Shown: positions 7,582-15,982 of the stretch, in pieces
Layout: every line of letters starts with the position of its first letter
How positions within the stretch are numbered: the stretch's first letter is position 1
From: Terriglobia bacterium
GTDB lineage: Bacteria; Acidobacteriota; Terriglobia; Terriglobales; Acidobacteriaceae
DNA: 64,000 bases
Direction: 5' to 3'
Assembly: GCA_032252755.1 (NCBI GenBank)
Contig: JAVUPY010000024.1
Span: forward strand, 62,001 to 126,000
Translations under genes and position numbers: made by a program
The notes under the pieces: model-generated
Databases searched by the model: none
Seen by the model: the letters and a program-made list of their open reading frames with translations, nothing else
What the model was told of the DNA's origin: nothing

Positions 7582-8940
7582 TTACATCCCCGGCATCTTC
7601 ATTCCCGCGAGGCGTTTCGCGAAGCTCGGCTTCGACATGCTCTTGAACATCTTGCGCATCTGCGCATACTGTCGTAGCAGGTTGTTCACTTCCTGGATCG
7701 TTGTTCCGGAGCCGCGCGCAATACGTTTGCGCCTCGATCCATTGATGCCTTCGTGATGCTCGCGTTCCCACGCTGTCATCGAGTTGATGATCGCTTCCAC
7801 GCGCACGATCTGCTTCTCGTCAACTTTGTCCGCTACCTGCTGCATGTTCGCGAAGGGCCCGATCCGCGGCATCATCCCCATGATGCTCGAGAGTGACCCG
7901 AGCTTCTTCACCTGCCGAAGTTGATCGCGAAAATCCTCAAGCGAGAAGCCGTCGCCGGACAGTGCTTTCTTCGCGAACTCTTCCGACTTTTTCTTGTCGA
8001 GTTTTTCTTCCGCTTTTTCGATCAGCGACAGGATATCGCCCATCCCAAGAATGCGTCCGACGATGCGGTCCGGATGGAAAGGTTCGAGCGCATCGTACTT
8101 TTCGCCGACACCGATGAACTTGATTGGCTGCCCCGTCACATTGCGAATCGACAGGGCCGCGCCACCGCGCGCGTCACCATCCATCTTGGTCAGCACGACA
8201 CCCGTCAGCGTGAGCTTTTTGTGGAACTCGTCTGCTGATTTCACAGCGTCCTGGCCGGTCATCGCATCGGCCACGAACAGGATTTCCTGTGGGGCGAGGA
8301 TTTTCTTAAGCGACTGCATCTCCTCCATCAACTGCTCATCGATGTGGAGACGCCCGGCGGTATCGACCACCAGCACGTCACAGCCGTTGTTCACCGCTTC
8401 CTTGCGGGCTTCCTTAACCAGGCGCTCAACGGTCGCGGTGTTCGCCTCTTCGACCTGCCCTTCATACAGATGCGCGCCCACAGCCTGTGCCACGATCTTC
8501 AACTGCTCCCGGGCCGCCGGGCGATATACGTCGACCGAAACCAGCATCGGGCGATGCCCGCCCTTTTTCAGCCAGTGCGCAATCTTGCCCGAGGTCGTCG
8601 TTTTGCCCGAACCCTGCAGGCCCGCCATGAGTATGACCGACGGCGGCTGCGAGGCGAATTTCACCTTCGCCGTATCGGTGCCGAGAATGGCGATGAGTTC
8701 GTCGCGTACGATCTTCACCACCTGCTCAGCCGGACTGAGTGAGGTCATGACCTCCTGCCCGAGCGCCTTTTCGCGAATATGGTCGATCAGTTCCTTGACC
8801 ACCTTGAAATTGACGTCGGCTTCGAGCAGCGCCATGCGGATCTCCCGCAGGGCCTCGTTCATGTTCTCCTCGGTCAGTGTGCCCTGACCACGGAGGTTCT
8901 TGAATGCGCGTTGGAGTTTTTCGGAAAGATTCTCAAACAT
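7582..8940 (-). CDS. ffh: signal recognition particle GTPase Ffh
   Basis: Binds the SRP RNA and signal sequences of nascent membrane proteins and hands them to FtsY. 452 residues: N-domain (MFENLSEKLQRAFKNLRG), G-domain with P-loop GLQGSGKTTTSGKIA, DVYRPAAREQL, DTAGRLHID and TKMDGDARGGAALS, then the Met-rich M-domain ending KRLAGMKMPGM. The start at 8940 matches the conserved MFE(N/S)LS; the open frame upstream is not conserved. In many genomes ffh is adjacent to rpsP; here small secreted-protein genes lie between them. Confidence 0.97.
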   Translation of the reverse strand: MFENLSEKLQRAFKNLRGQGTLTEENMNEALREIRMALLEADVNFKVVKELIDHIREKALGQEVMTSLSPAEQVVKIVRDELIAILGTDTAKVKFASQPPSVILMAGLQGSGKTTTSGKIAHWLKKGGHRPMLVSVDVYRPAAREQLKIVAQAVGAHLYEGQVEEANTATVERLVKEARKEAVNNGCDVLVVDTAGRLHIDEQLMEEMQSLKKILAPQEILFVADAMTGQDAVKSADEFHKKLTLTGVVLTKMDGDARGGAALSIRNVTGQPIKFIGVGEKYDALEPFHPDRIVGRILGMGDILSLIEKAEEKLDKKKSEEFAKKALSGDGFSLEDFRDQLRQVKKLGSLSSIMGMMPRIGPFANMQQVADKVDEKQIVRVEAIINSMTAWEREHHEGINGSRRKRIARGSGTTIQEVNNLLRQYAQMRKMFKSMSKPSFAKRLAGMKMPGM

Positions 8941-9044
8941 GGGGAAAATGCGGTCCTGACTACATTTTACCAGCAACCTCACGTGCAGTCCGGGAGCTAG
9001 GCGAAGGTATTCTGATTCCCCACTTTTCTGATAACTTCCGTTCT

Positions 9045-9827
9045 TCAGGCGATCGATTCTTGCCGCTCTTCGAACTCGACCATTTCTCCATCGCAAGGAA
9101 TTGCGACTCGTTCGCGCAACCGGTAATTCTTCAGTTCGCGATCCAGGTCATCCCGCCTCAGAAAGCAATGATTAATCGCCTCCATATGGACGGCGATCAC
9201 ACTTGTCTCAGTCGCGTACCCGCAAACCTTGGCCACATCGAGCGCATTCATGGTAATCGGCCCCCCGGAAGTGAATTGCGCCGCCCCCGCATTGACTACC
9301 GTTATGTCCGGCCGATGTTTTTGCAGCGCCGATTCCACCTCGGGGCAGTAGATCGTGTCGCCGGCAATATAGATGGATGGCGAACCGATCGTGCGCAGAA
9401 CGAACCCCGATACCGGGGCCATCTTTCGGCCGATCTCTCCTGTGCCGTGCTGCCCCGCGGTCCGGGCAACTGTGACTCCGTCAAACTGCAACTCGGTCGA
9501 GCAAGGGCGCACATCCGTGTAACCCCATACCCCGAACTTCGCCGCATCCTCGGGCTGGCAGATGATTGGCATTGCTTTGGGGATCGCCTCGGTCGCGGCA
9601 TCGTCCCAGTGATCGCGATGCGTGTGGGTCACCAGCACGGCTTCCACGTCCTTCAATATCTCGTTCGCCGAAAACGGCAGCGGCACCATGGGAATGCGGA
9701 GCGTATTGCTCGCATTCTGAATCGGCTCCATCGCCTCCTTCGCGCTGAACATGGGATCGATAAGAAAAGTATGGCCACCGATCGAAACGCGAAGAGTCGC
9801 ATGACGAATCAACTGAACCTGCATCAT
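9045..9827 (-). CDS. metallo-beta-lactamase-fold metal-dependent hydrolase
   Basis: 260 residues of the UlaG-like branch of the metallo-beta-lactamase superfamily. It has the HXHXDH metal motif as VLVTHTHRDHWDDAA, preceded by IRHATLRVSIGGHTFLIDPMFS, and later IYIAGDTIYCPEVE with the bridging Asp and VIAVHMEAINHCFLRRDDL with the final histidine. Likely a cytoplasmic hydrolase of a small phosphoester or lactone; the substrate cannot be read from the sequence. The start is one of two adjacent ATG codons. It is followed by an unrelated HDAC-like gene 24 bases away on the same strand. Confidence 0.85.
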   Translation of the reverse strand: MMQVQLIRHATLRVSIGGHTFLIDPMFSAKEAMEPIQNASNTLRIPMVPLPFSANEILKDVEAVLVTHTHRDHWDDAATEAIPKAMPIICQPEDAAKFGVWGYTDVRPCSTELQFDGVTVARTAGQHGTGEIGRKMAPVSGFVLRTIGSPSIYIAGDTIYCPEVESALQKHRPDITVVNAGAAQFTSGGPITMNALDVAKVCGYATETSVIAVHMEAINHCFLRRDDLDRELKNYRLRERVAIPCDGEMVEFEERQESIA

Positions 9828-9851
9828 GGATTCTAAAATCCTTGCTTGAGC

Positions 9852-10841
9852 TTATGTGAAAACCTGCTTCGCCGCGACTATTGTATTGGCGTGAATCCGA
9901 ACCGTATCCAGCAGTTGTCGCGCGTAGCCGCCGGCCAAAGTCGCCATTACTGGGATGCTGTTTTTACGGGCGAAGCGGAAGACAGTTTCATCTCGTCGCC
10001 GTAACCCATCAATCGTAAGCCCCAGCCCGCCCAGCTGATCTTCCCTGTAAGGGTCGGCTCCGGCAACGTACACCAGCAGTTCCGGTTCGTGCTGGTCGAG
10101 TGCCGAACCCAGCGCTTTATCCAGCCATTCCAGGTACTCGTCGTCATCCGTTCCATCCGGCAGATTCACATCGATCGACGACGGTGGCTTCCACACAGGG
10201 TAGTTGTTCTCCTGGTGGAGCGAGATCGTGAAAACGTCACCCGTGTGAGCCTGTTCCATGTGCGCAGGTCTTCGTGGCATCGTCAGCCCGGCCGACCACG
10301 CTGGTGGCGGCGGGAATGGCTCCTGTGCCCCCCCAAAAATGGCCGCTGTGCCGTTGCCCTGGTGAACATCGCAGTCCACCGTCATCGCGCGAGTGATCCG
10401 GCCCTCCTTCTGCATCTTGCGAATCACAATCGCCACATCGTTCAGTACGCAGAAGCCCTCGCCGTGGTCCGGAAACGCGTGGTGAAACCCGCCGCCCACG
10501 TTCACGCACACGCCATCTCGCAGTGCCAGTTCCGCGGCGAGAACAGATCCCCCGGCGTGCGTCCAGAACGCGTCTACCAGTTCCTTGCTGTATGGAACTT
10601 CCAGTTCCAGTTCTTCGCGCGCCGACAGCGTCCCGGTCTTCAACTTGTGCACATACATTGGCGTATGCACCAGCAGAACGTCTTCGTCGCTCGCCGCGTT
10701 CGGCGCAACTATATCGTCTTCCGAGATTAAGTTCTGTTCGAGAAGATACCGGCAGATCAGCTTGTACTTGGCCGATGGGAAAATGTGTGCGCCTATTGGG
10801 AGGTCGTACTTCTGGCCGTAGACCAGTTTGAAGGGAAGCAT
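9852..10841 (-). CDS. histone-deacetylase-superfamily amidohydrolase
   Basis: 329 residues of the class I HDAC/AcuC/acetylpolyamine amidohydrolase fold. The catalytic core is visible: GGGFHHAFPDHGEGFCVLNDVAI holds the His-His pair, TVDCDVHQGNGTAAIF the zinc Asp and His, and YVAGADPYREDQLGGLGLT the second zinc Asp. Bacterial members remove acetyl groups from acetyl-CoA synthetase lysines, polyamines or other small amides; I cannot tell which here. The next gene downstream on this strand is the metallo-beta-lactamase-fold gene. Confidence 0.88.
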   Translation of the reverse strand: MLPFKLVYGQKYDLPIGAHIFPSAKYKLICRYLLEQNLISEDDIVAPNAASDEDVLLVHTPMYVHKLKTGTLSAREELELEVPYSKELVDAFWTHAGGSVLAAELALRDGVCVNVGGGFHHAFPDHGEGFCVLNDVAIVIRKMQKEGRITRAMTVDCDVHQGNGTAAIFGGAQEPFPPPPAWSAGLTMPRRPAHMEQAHTGDVFTISLHQENNYPVWKPPSSIDVNLPDGTDDDEYLEWLDKALGSALDQHEPELLVYVAGADPYREDQLGGLGLTIDGLRRRDETVFRFARKNSIPVMATLAGGYARQLLDTVRIHANTIVAAKQVFT

Positions 10842-10934
10842 AGGCGATTTGCGCGCGCGGTTGAACCTTGCATTGTCAAGAAAACCTCAGATTTAAGCAA
10901 TACCTTGCAGCGCGGTGTCGGGTGCGGGAAGGGA

Positions 10935-11477
10935 CTACATCAGGCTGACCGTTCGGCTCGTCATCGAAGGATTCTGCACGCTGACCAGGTGGACCAGGCA
11001 CCGCTTCAATTCACCATAGTGCGTCACCACCGCCCCATTCCACTCCTGCTTCGCTGTCGGGAAGAACCACTGCGGCACAAAATAGAAGTAAGATCGAATT
11101 ACAAGCAGCCGCGTTCGCATGGCTGTATTCGCAAGCCTGCGGCCCGATTCTGCAACCTCCGGATCGTCGCTGTGGCCCGCCAGTTCACCCATTGCGATCA
11201 GCAGCGCAGCATTGGCCGCCAGCGCATTCAGGTAAGACAGGGTGGCTGAGATTCGCCGCCGTTGCACACGCCGAAAAGCCTTCGGCGTAAGCGACCGCGC
11301 CAGGAATCTGGCTTCTTCCGGATCGGTCAGGTTCAGGAACGCCGGAAGGTCCACCTCGTGAAGGCGCGATTCCAACTCGCCGACACTGCCGTTTTGAAGG
11401 GAAGTACCACGGAAGGCCCACAGGGCAAGCGCAATGGCCCCTAATGCAACCGCTACCAGGATTATGATCAGCAGCAT
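10935..11477 (-). CDS. membrane-anchored protein of unknown function
   Basis: 180 residues beginning MLLIIILVAVALGAIALALWAF, a single N-terminal membrane anchor. The soluble remainder is predicted mostly helical (DPEEARFLARSLTPKAFRRVQRRRISATLSYLNALAANAALLIAMGEL) and has no recognised motif. It stands alone between the HDAC-like gene and the divergent orphan gene at 11651. Confidence 0.6.
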   Translation of the reverse strand: MLLIIILVAVALGAIALALWAFRGTSLQNGSVGELESRLHEVDLPAFLNLTDPEEARFLARSLTPKAFRRVQRRRISATLSYLNALAANAALLIAMGELAGHSDDPEVAESGRRLANTAMRTRLLVIRSYFYFVPQWFFPTAKQEWNGAVVTHYGELKRCLVHLVSVQNPSMTSRTVSLM

Positions 11478-11650
11478 CGAGTAGCCCCGTTCCCAAACCG
11501 CGCTTCCGCGAAAAGACCGACGCCCCGCGCCCGCAGTGAGCGCAAGAATTCATCCAGGAGGCCCTGTTACGCCTCCTGAAGAAATGGTACTCTGCGAGAA
11601 TTGAGAGGGACAAAATAAATACTTTTTGTTCCGAATTCGTAAATCTCGAT

Positions 11651-12085
11651 ATGAAGCTACTGTCAGCATCGGAAGACCTCACCATCCGAACCCTTGAAAA
11701 TATGAAGGGAACGCTCCGTAAACTGCTCTATCTCGGGCACTTACGAGATTCAACCGGGAGCTACCGTCATTGGGGACTGTCGCAAGTCCACGGGGAAGCG
11801 GAATCGCAGACGGCGTTCCGGAACGCGCACAAATCGGTCCTTAAGGAAGTCCTGCGAAAACCTATCGGGGAATTATGGAAGGAAGCCGTTGAGATGTCGC
11901 CCGCAAGTGCGCGGGCAAATCGGCAAGCCACGCATGCCCAGTTGCACCGAGTTTTAGCGGAAGAATCCAGGTTGCTTCCCGATGGTTGTTCGCGAAGATC
12001 GGAATGCCACTTTAATTCAGTGCTGCGGGCTTTGGTCGAGTTGGAGAGCTCCCAGGCACGGGAGTCCACGCACCCAGTCGCATAG
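11651..12085 (+). CDS. small cytoplasmic protein of unknown function
   Basis: 144 residues starting MKLLSASEDLTIRTLENMKGTLRKLLYLGHLRDSTG, predicted mostly helical with no signal peptide. The sequence is non-repetitive and has ordinary amino-acid composition, so it looks genuinely coding. An AT-rich stretch precedes it (11600-11650). The last 74 bases overlap the 3' end of the convergent XRE-like gene, a long antisense overlap. I do not recognise the family. Confidence 0.6.
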   Translation: MKLLSASEDLTIRTLENMKGTLRKLLYLGHLRDSTGSYRHWGLSQVHGEAESQTAFRNAHKSVLKEVLRKPIGELWKEAVEMSPASARANRQATHAQLHRVLAEESRLLPDGCSRRSECHFNSVLRALVELESSQARESTHPVA

Positions 12086-12824
12086 CGACCCCAACCACTT
12101 GACCGAGAATCTCTGCATCCTGCCCGTGACGAACCGATCGCGGCGGAACCGGCGACAGTGGGTGCGGCTGCAGAATCAGCATCTCGTCCACACGACTGCA
12201 CCAACTGCACACGAAACCATCGCGCGTCTCCACGAAATAGATCGGGCGCTCGTATTCCGACCGCCACACCGTGCCCTCCTGTAACGTCGCCTTGGCCTCG
12301 TCAATCTGGACGAACGATCCGGGCATCACTAGCGGATACATCGTGAAGTCTTCTGTTCCGATGTAGCCGTACGTGTAATTTTCCGGAAGACATTCGGCAA
12401 GGTAAGCTACAGGGACCAACCCCCACTGCTCAATCATGCGGCTGAAATTCGTGGTGCAACAGGGATCAAATCCGGGATCCAGTGCAAGCGGTACCTTGAG
12501 AAGAGTCGCACTCTCTAGCGCATTCGCAAGGTGGGAACGCGGCGGCTCAGAAAGGTGAAGATCCGTGGCCGTGATATTCACATCGATCCCATACCACGAG
12601 AGCAGTTCTCGAAAATCGCGGCGATAAACCACGCTAAGCGTATACAACCGGTAGATGCTCGGTAAAACTCCCTTCGTCTCGATATCCGACAACCGGCTGA
12701 GAGGAATCCCAAAATCGTCAATTCCGTGTCGAGCCGCAATTTTCGCCCCTGCAGCTTCAACATCACGCATGTTGAAGCCCAATTGCTCTCGGAGGTGACG
12801 CAGTTTGTGTCCGGCCGACTTCAA
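12012..12824 (-). CDS. XRE-like helix-turn-helix transcriptional regulator
   Basis: 270 residues. The N-terminal helix-turn-helix (about residues 5-65) reads GHKLRHLREQLGFNMRDVEAAG...GIPLSRLSDIETKGVLPSIYRLYTLSVVYRRDFRELLSWYG, like XRE/Cro proteins with an insertion between the second and third helices. The C-terminal two thirds resemble a S24/peptidase-like or sensor beta domain (VMPGSFVQIDEAKATLQ, RPIYFVETRDGFVCSWC). Probably a DNA-binding regulator of unknown target. It lies about 200 bases from tRNA-Val and overlaps the convergent gene at 11651-12085. Confidence 0.7.
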   Translation of the reverse strand: MKSAGHKLRHLREQLGFNMRDVEAAGAKIAARHGIDDFGIPLSRLSDIETKGVLPSIYRLYTLSVVYRRDFRELLSWYGIDVNITATDLHLSEPPRSHLANALESATLLKVPLALDPGFDPCCTTNFSRMIEQWGLVPVAYLAECLPENYTYGYIGTEDFTMYPLVMPGSFVQIDEAKATLQEGTVWRSEYERPIYFVETRDGFVCSWCSRVDEMLILQPHPLSPVPPRSVRHGQDAEILGQVVGVAMRLGAWTPVPGSSPTRPKPAALN

Positions 12825-13030
12825 ACGGATATCCTCTGGTTGCTGGAAATCGGGATCTTGAGCAGACTACTCTACATCTTCCGGGATGGAAACCCAAATA
12901 TCCAAGGCTCACAATCACATCGCGTTGTGGCTTGGGTCACATCTGTACGTTTACCAAAGTATTTGGAGCGGAAGGCGCTTGCGCACCAAGATCAATGAGG
13001 AACTACCCCAAAAAACGAACGAAAACAACA

Positions 13031-13108
13031 TGGTAGGCCCGAATGGACTCGAACCATCGACCTCTTCCGTGTCAAGGAAGCGCTCTAACCAGACTGAGCT
13101 ACGGGCCT
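13031..13108 (-). tRNA. tRNA-Val (anticodon GAC)
   Basis: A full cloverleaf reads on the minus strand: acceptor AGGCCCG / CGGGCCT, D-arm GCTC...GAGC, anticodon stem CTTCC / GGAAG around TTGACAC, T-arm with TTCGAGT, and an encoded CCA. The anticodon GAC reads GUC and GUU valine codons. It stands alone, with no neighbouring tRNA. Confidence 0.96.
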
Positions 13109-13174
13109 ACTGGGAACCGGCAGATCGGAGCGGGCGAGAATCCTTAGCACGCTCGAAATTCGGTTCTGTCGCTT

Positions 13175-13204
13175 ATTGTAGCGGGCCTGGCACCTATGAG
13201 GCAA
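13175..13204 (-). promoter_or_regulatory. putative promoter of tRNA-Val
   Basis: On the minus strand TTGCCT (13199-13204), an 18-base spacer and TACAAT (13175-13180) resemble a sigma-70 promoter about 65 bases upstream of the mature tRNA 5' end. The region 13109-13436 shows nothing else I recognise. Confidence 0.4.
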
Positions 13205-13436
13205 ACTCGGTGGAAGTGCTCTGAAACGGCTCGTCAACAGGCGGTCTCGAAGGCGTTCCAGCAGTAACATTTCCGCGCGAAGTGGTCATGCCAAAACCGC
13301 CCTAAGTGGCTATTGCGGTTTCCACTTCTGACGGGAATACTCTCGCAGGTGATTTCGGGCGGCAGTTCAAGCTGCTTTGGTCCAGTTATGTGGCCTACCA
13401 CGACCTGCCGCCCTCCCCATTCCACCGCATTGCGAT

Positions 13437-14387
13437 ATGTGCTATCCGAGCCTCCCCACTATTGCCGGAGCAGCCGTTTTTGTGGTCAAGCCCACCATTT
13501 TCTGGCCATATTTCATGGGCACTGTAATCCTCGTCATCGGTCTCGCCGCCATTCTGCGTAACCGGCGCTGGCATGCTCCCGGCGTAGAGAAAGCTCTCGT
13601 ATTTGGCCCCTTATTTTTCGCTGCTCCCATGGCCGTCTTCGCGGGTGACCATTTCGTATTCCCCGCCCAAATTGCCAACATCGTTCCCGCCTGGATGCCG
13701 TGGCACCTGTTGTGGGTTTATTTCGTGGGTACTGCTCTACTTGCCGCCGGCCTCAGCCTCGCGCTCGGGCGATATTCCAAACTGGCAGCCCTCCTGTTGG
13801 GAACCATGCTGTTCTGCTTCGTCCTGGTGATGCACATCCCCAACCTCATCGAGAATCCTGGTGACAGGTTTGCCCTGGCCATTTTGTTGAGGGATTTGTC
13901 CTTCAGTTGCGGAGCACTGGCTTTTGCTCTTGAACAATCGCGGCCGGCCCCCGCGCGAATGCGTATCACGCTCTCCGTCTTGCGATGCACGATCGCCGCA
14001 GCCGCCATCATCTTCGGGATCGAGCATTTCTTTCATCCGGACTTCGTTCCCATCATTCCGCTCAGGCGCCAGTTACCCCCGTGGATGCCGGCTCATGCCG
14101 CGTTGTCTTTCACCACAGGAGCAATTCTTATCCTCGCCGGTTGCGCCCTCATCATGAATCGCAAGGCCCGTCGGGTGGCAACTTGGCTGGGGATTTTCGT
14201 CTTCGGCGTCGTGCTGTTGGTCTACGTCCCGATTCTCGTCGCCCAGCCATCCAGCAATGACGCCCTCAACTATGTCGCCGATACGCTCGTGTACAGCGGT
14301 GTCGCATTACTTCTGGCCGGTGCTTTGCCGAAAGAACAGCACAGGCAATCACGAACCGGCGAGCGCGCGACTACAATTGCGGCCTGA
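13437..14387 (+). CDS. DoxX-like integral membrane protein
   Basis: About 316 residues with roughly eight hydrophobic helices. The two halves look like an internal duplication: each has a motif of the type HFVFPAQIANIVPAWMPWHLLW (first half) and HFFHPDFVPIIPLRRQLPPWMPAHAALS (second half). This 'P.wmP.H' pattern is seen in DoxX/DUF4267-like membrane proteins of unknown function. The start is uncertain; ATG 13437 is preferred over 13377. It is followed 59 bases later by a MocR-type regulator on the same strand, but co-transcription is only a guess. Confidence 0.65.
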   Translation: MCYPSLPTIAGAAVFVVKPTIFWPYFMGTVILVIGLAAILRNRRWHAPGVEKALVFGPLFFAAPMAVFAGDHFVFPAQIANIVPAWMPWHLLWVYFVGTALLAAGLSLALGRYSKLAALLLGTMLFCFVLVMHIPNLIENPGDRFALAILLRDLSFSCGALAFALEQSRPAPARMRITLSVLRCTIAAAAIIFGIEHFFHPDFVPIIPLRRQLPPWMPAHAALSFTTGAILILAGCALIMNRKARRVATWLGIFVFGVVLLVYVPILVAQPSSNDALNYVADTLVYSGVALLLAGALPKEQHRQSRTGERATTIAA

Positions 14388-14446
14388 CATTGTGGCTTTT
14401 ACTCCATGCTCCGGCGAGGTGCACATCTGATGTTTGGGTTTCGGCT

Positions 14447-15937
14447 ATGAAGAAAGTTGCCAAGAGCCTCTGTCCCGTTGTTGCGATCGATCACGCGGAC
14501 GCACGCCCCTTGCACCGGCAGATTTACGATGGCTTTCGCGTCGCCATCTTGCGCAGTAATCTGAGCGCCGGCCAGCAGGTCCCCTCGAGTCGGCAGCTTG
14601 CGTCAGAGCTTGGCATCTCCCGCATCCCCGTCCTCACTGCCTATTCCCAACTCCTCGCCGAAGATTATTTCGAAACCCGCACCGGGTCGGGCACTTTTGT
14701 ATCCGCGTCTCTGGCACACCGCAGCATTGCAACAGTCCAGCCTGCCAACGGCAACGGTCACCATCCCGAAACGCGTTCCGTATCTCGCCAGGCACTCGCC
14801 GCACAGCAACTCTATGCCGGTCCCTGGCCCTTCGGGTGGGGAGCCTTTGGCGTCGGACAGGTTGCGCTTGATCACTTCCCTTTCGCGACCTGGTCGCGCC
14901 TCCTCGCCCGCCACTCACAGCGAGTCCACGCTCGCGCTCTTCACTACAGCGATCCCAAGGGATCGCCGGAATTCCGAAACGAAATCGCCACCTATCTGCG
15001 GACTGCTCGTGCCCTCAATTGTGATGCCGAGCAGGTCGTGATTGTTAGCGGCACCCAGCAGGCGCTCGAAATAACCGCTCGTGTCCTTGCCGACCCGGGC
15101 GACCACGTCTGGATGGAGGAACCAGGGTACTGGTCCATCCGGCGGGTTCTGTCGATGAATGGCTGTTGCCTCGTTCCAGTCCCCGTCGACGATGAAGGCA
15201 TCAATGTTGCCGCAGGAATCCGCGCCTGCCGCAAAGCTCGCGCCGCATTTGTCACGCCCTCACACCAGTTCCCGCTTGGCGCAACCATGAGCGCCGCTCG
15301 CCGCATTCAACTCCTGGAATGGGCCGAAGAAACCGGCGCCTGGATCGTCGAAGATGATTACGACAGCGAGTATCGGTACGAAGCCATGCCAATCGCATCG
15401 CTGCAAGGTCTCGATCGCAATTCCCGTGTCATCTACATCGGGACCTTTAGCAAGACCCTGTTCCCATCGCTGCGCGTCGGCTACCTCGTGGTCCCTCGCG
15501 ATCTCGTCTCACGGTTCATCGCTGTTCGCGTCGCGAGTGACCTCTACCCGCCGCATCTCTACCAGGCCGCGCTGGCCGATTTCATGGCCCAGGGACACTT
15601 CGCTCGCCACATCCGCCGCACCCGCCAGCTTTATCGCGAACGCCGCAGCGCCCTCGTGGACGCACTCCGCCAGGAATTCGGCCCTTCCCTCGAGATTCTC
15701 GGCGCCGAAGCCGGTCTTCACGTCGTCATCAAGTTGCCGCACGGAGTCAATGATGTCCAACTGTCCGCCCGAGCCGTCCAGCAAAAGCTCTGGCTCTGGC
15801 CTCTTTCCTGCACCTACATCGGACCGCCGGCCCAAGGCGTAATCCTCGGATTTGGAAGCACCCCAACCCGCGAAATTCCAAATGCAGTTCGTAAACTTCG
15901 CGAACTCATCTGTGAAGCTTCGAGGTCAACTGCTTGA
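14447..15937 (+). CDS. MocR/PdxR-family regulator (GntR domain fused to aminotransferase fold)
   Basis: 496 residues. A GntR winged helix covers about residues 20-85 (PLHRQIYDGFRVAILRSNLSAGQQVPSSRQLASELGISRIPV) and a class I aminotransferase-like domain about residues 130-490. The latter has the PLP-binding lysine in YIGTFSKTLFPSLRVGYLV and the DDYDSEYRY aspartate. Such proteins sense PLP or its adducts and regulate vitamin B6, GABA, taurine or transport genes. No PLP biosynthesis gene is nearby, so the target is unknown; the DoxX-like gene upstream on the same strand is one candidate. Confidence 0.88.
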   Translation: MKKVAKSLCPVVAIDHADARPLHRQIYDGFRVAILRSNLSAGQQVPSSRQLASELGISRIPVLTAYSQLLAEDYFETRTGSGTFVSASLAHRSIATVQPANGNGHHPETRSVSRQALAAQQLYAGPWPFGWGAFGVGQVALDHFPFATWSRLLARHSQRVHARALHYSDPKGSPEFRNEIATYLRTARALNCDAEQVVIVSGTQQALEITARVLADPGDHVWMEEPGYWSIRRVLSMNGCCLVPVPVDDEGINVAAGIRACRKARAAFVTPSHQFPLGATMSAARRIQLLEWAEETGAWIVEDDYDSEYRYEAMPIASLQGLDRNSRVIYIGTFSKTLFPSLRVGYLVVPRDLVSRFIAVRVASDLYPPHLYQAALADFMAQGHFARHIRRTRQLYRERRSALVDALRQEFGPSLEILGAEAGLHVVIKLPHGVNDVQLSARAVQQKLWLWPLSCTYIGPPAQGVILGFGSTPTREIPNAVRKLRELICEASRSTA

Positions 15938-15982
15938 ATTATTGTGTAAACGCGGGCAAACGGCCTTGAAATTTGAGAGGCG

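Noticed and set aside
8904-9836. Plus-strand frame of 310 codons over ffh 5' end and the hydrolase gene
   Set aside because: Antisense to the well-supported metallo-beta-lactamase-fold gene and composition is shadow-like.
12825-13436. Integration site at tRNA-Val
   Set aside because: No integrase, no direct repeat of the tRNA 3' end and no change in gene content next to it were found.
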